DNA of 64,000 bases from Varroa destructor. Taxonomy: Eukaryota; Arthropoda; Arachnida; Mesostigmata; Varroidae. Where the stretch lies: assembly GCF_002443255.2 (NCBI RefSeq), contig NW_019211457.1, positions 44,995,545 through 45,059,544 of the forward strand, given 5' to 3'. The position numbers and the translations under genes were made by a program. The notes below the pieces were generated by a model. The model saw only the letters and a list, made by a program, of their open reading frames with translations. It made no database searches and was not told the DNA's origin. Positions 62,143-64,000 of the stretch are shown in pieces (the stretch's first letter is position 1; each line of letters begins with the position of its first letter).

Positions 62143-64000
62143 CGTTCGAAAAGACGGAAAATGGCGGGCGTGCTGATGCGCAGTTAACAACAGTAGTAAT
62201 GTAAAAGGGACTTGCTAGCCTAAACTGTGTTAATGACAAGTAGAAAAACGTATCCCTTAAAAAGATTCCATGATCATATGTTGTCTTCAGTAAAAACGCA
62301 GTCTATCAAAAGTACCAGCCATCTAGGGCCATAGCTGAGCTTATTTGATCTACCGCTAGGTTATTCCCCCCCTCCGCCAGGGGCATGTCAAGTTAAAAAA
62401 AATTTAGAGACACTGGTACTTCTCGAAGTGTCTGCGTGTCGACTCCTGATCGCATTGGGTTGGGGTTATGGGGTCAGTCCGAATGACAGCTATGAAAGTC
62501 TTCCTTCTCTCTACACCAGACAAGCTAACAGGTAACTATACTTCCAAATTAATTAGGACATCTTCTGGTAGATTAGTTAGAAATTAGCTTGATGGAAATT
62601 GCTGTCGAATAACTACTGTCAAGTTAGTTTTGCTTGCCAAAAGCAAGCTACTTGTAGCACGTTATACGAATTTGGTACCAAACGCAATAATTGCCCATGT
62701 GTAAGATTTCCAAAAACCAAGACCATTTACTAAAAAAGTTCGTAGAACTGCATTAAATAGTAGATCCATGAAGAACATCTTCACGTATTTTCTAGAACAC
62801 TTTTCTGCAAAGTCTCTTTTATCTACATGCTGTGCTGTGCCTCAAGTAACGACCGGGCGTCTGTCTGTTTTTGAAATGTACAGAGTCAAACCTCTCCATC
62901 AGAAACTTTTCATTGCTCTAATGCATTGTTGGATTGCTAAATATAAAATTGCCATGCGTTTACTCTCTTTAGTTTCCACAGTTTGTATACGCCGCAATTT
63001 AGCCGTTGTCTATTTTTGTAAGGTAGATATCTGGTTTTCGAGACCAATGCATTATGTACAAATGCATCTTCGCTTCCTTCTGCCGCGAGGCTTTGATTGA
63101 ATTCGATACTTCTTCAATCAGTCAGACTGACGATAGCTAGACTCGTCTGCAAAGAGCGGGCCCGAGATCGCTGGCTAGACTCTGTCTCGTGAGCGATTCC
63201 GCCAAATAGCAATGACCAACGTAACATCGATCGCGTGAGAGATATGGTCCACTCACCAGTAGAACAAGGAATTAATGCTAAGTAGGGACGCTACAAGAAT
63301 GCAGAGAACAATAATGAAAGAAGACCTCTGAGCGATAAAGTAATTGATAATACCTGAATTGTGGGTTGGTCAGCTCTCAGCCAGTTGCTATCTATGACTT
63401 CTTCTCCGCAGCGTCTGAAGCTGCTGTAAGTGAGCCGATGATCGGATAGTATGCAAATGAAGTCCATTCGTCATATCTTACGCTCGACCTCTGATCCAAT
63501 CTTGGCCAGTGATCAATTCAGGATAGATGCAAGAACGGAAAAAGCAAGAATTTGCTGGAAAAGCAGTACCGAAAAAAGTAGATGAACCGTTCACCGGGCA
63601 CCAGCATCGATCAGGCTAGAAATGGAAGAGGAGCAAGCACGGTGATGGGTCGCTGCGGAAAGCCTTTTCAAGAAGCACAAAATTGTGGCCTATCCTTTTG
63701 TACTTTTCAAGGATTTGGTACGGGTCCGCCTGAAACGACTGAATGCCTTGATTCTAATCATCGACTTACTCTGTCTATCAGCTTTACTCTATTGATTAAA
63801 GATCATCTGTTGGCTAACCATTACTTAGTTATCTTCTATCTAACTAGATGGCACATAATCGGGTAATACGGTTCTGCGTAACGTGCATATCGGCTGGAGC
63901 ATTTTTTGAAGATAAACAGCAAATTCAGCCCTCGTCCATTTCCAGTGCGGTTCTTTCATGTTATACTATAAGAGTTATGCTTCATTGCGTGCCCTAACGT
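61986..64000. other. No convincing gene
   Basis: It contains a TA microsatellite. An ATG frame at 62768-63100 (110 codons, Cys- and Met-rich) has no supporting signals. A good acceptor at 63411 (TTCTTCTCCGCAG) is followed 14 bp later by GTAAGT, too short an interval to read as an ordinary exon. Confidence 0.35.
62111..62141. repeat. (TA)n microsatellite
   Basis: About 31 bp of uninterrupted TA. Confidence 0.9.

Overview
This window looks like a piece of an animal nuclear genome, most probably an arthropod. The support is AT-rich, gene-poor DNA with many microsatellites, GT..AG introns that can be as short as about 55-70 bp, CCAAT/TATA promoter syntax, tRNA-derived SINE-like repeats and an assembly gap of 25 Ns. 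A parasitiform mite is my guess on general character only. There are no bacterial operons, plasmid, phage or CRISPR features. I recognise no protein family in the window with confidence, so no gene symbols are given.

Layout. 1-7.1 kb: non-coding DNA with GC-rich patches and TA microsatellites. 7.1-9.6 kb: the best protein gene, a two-exon model (7778-7819 and 7887-9626, 67-bp intron) for a basic, disordered protein built around ten 11-residue repeats. 9.6-20.5 kb: no convincing gene; it holds a SINE-like element (13.4 kb), a degenerate tRNA (16.26 kb), a 13-bp hairpin and microsatellites. 20.5-25.4 kb: candidate plus-strand exons with compatible phases around a 1.4-kb TAGA microsatellite that abuts the gap. 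27-30.4 kb: a small ORF, a GC-rich promoter-like zone and a well-supported first coding exon (30174-30356, Pro/His/Gly-rich, regulator-like N-terminus). 32.5-33.2 kb: a membrane-protein-like terminal exon. 33.8-34.0 kb: a promoter with five CCAAT boxes ahead of a TATA box. 34-47.9 kb: mostly non-coding, with a 130-codon ORF, a perfect 18-bp hairpin (41.6 kb) and a GC-rich island (42 kb). 47.9 kb: a cysteine-rich terminal exon with a poly(A) signal. 48-58 kb: mostly non-coding, with a second SINE-like copy (51.6 kb). 58.3-59.2 kb: a small membrane-type ORF overlapping the start of a probable first exon. 59.2-64 kb: unassigned ORFs and a strong GC-rich RNA hairpin (61.95 kb).

The genes do not form an operon or a visible joint system. 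The most unusual items are the orphan 11-residue repeat gene, whose coding repeats carry splice-donor-like sequences, the two strong hairpins, and the dispersed SINE-like pair with identical internal promoter spacing. Exon models rest on reading frame, splice-site consensus and phase only, so most have low to moderate confidence.
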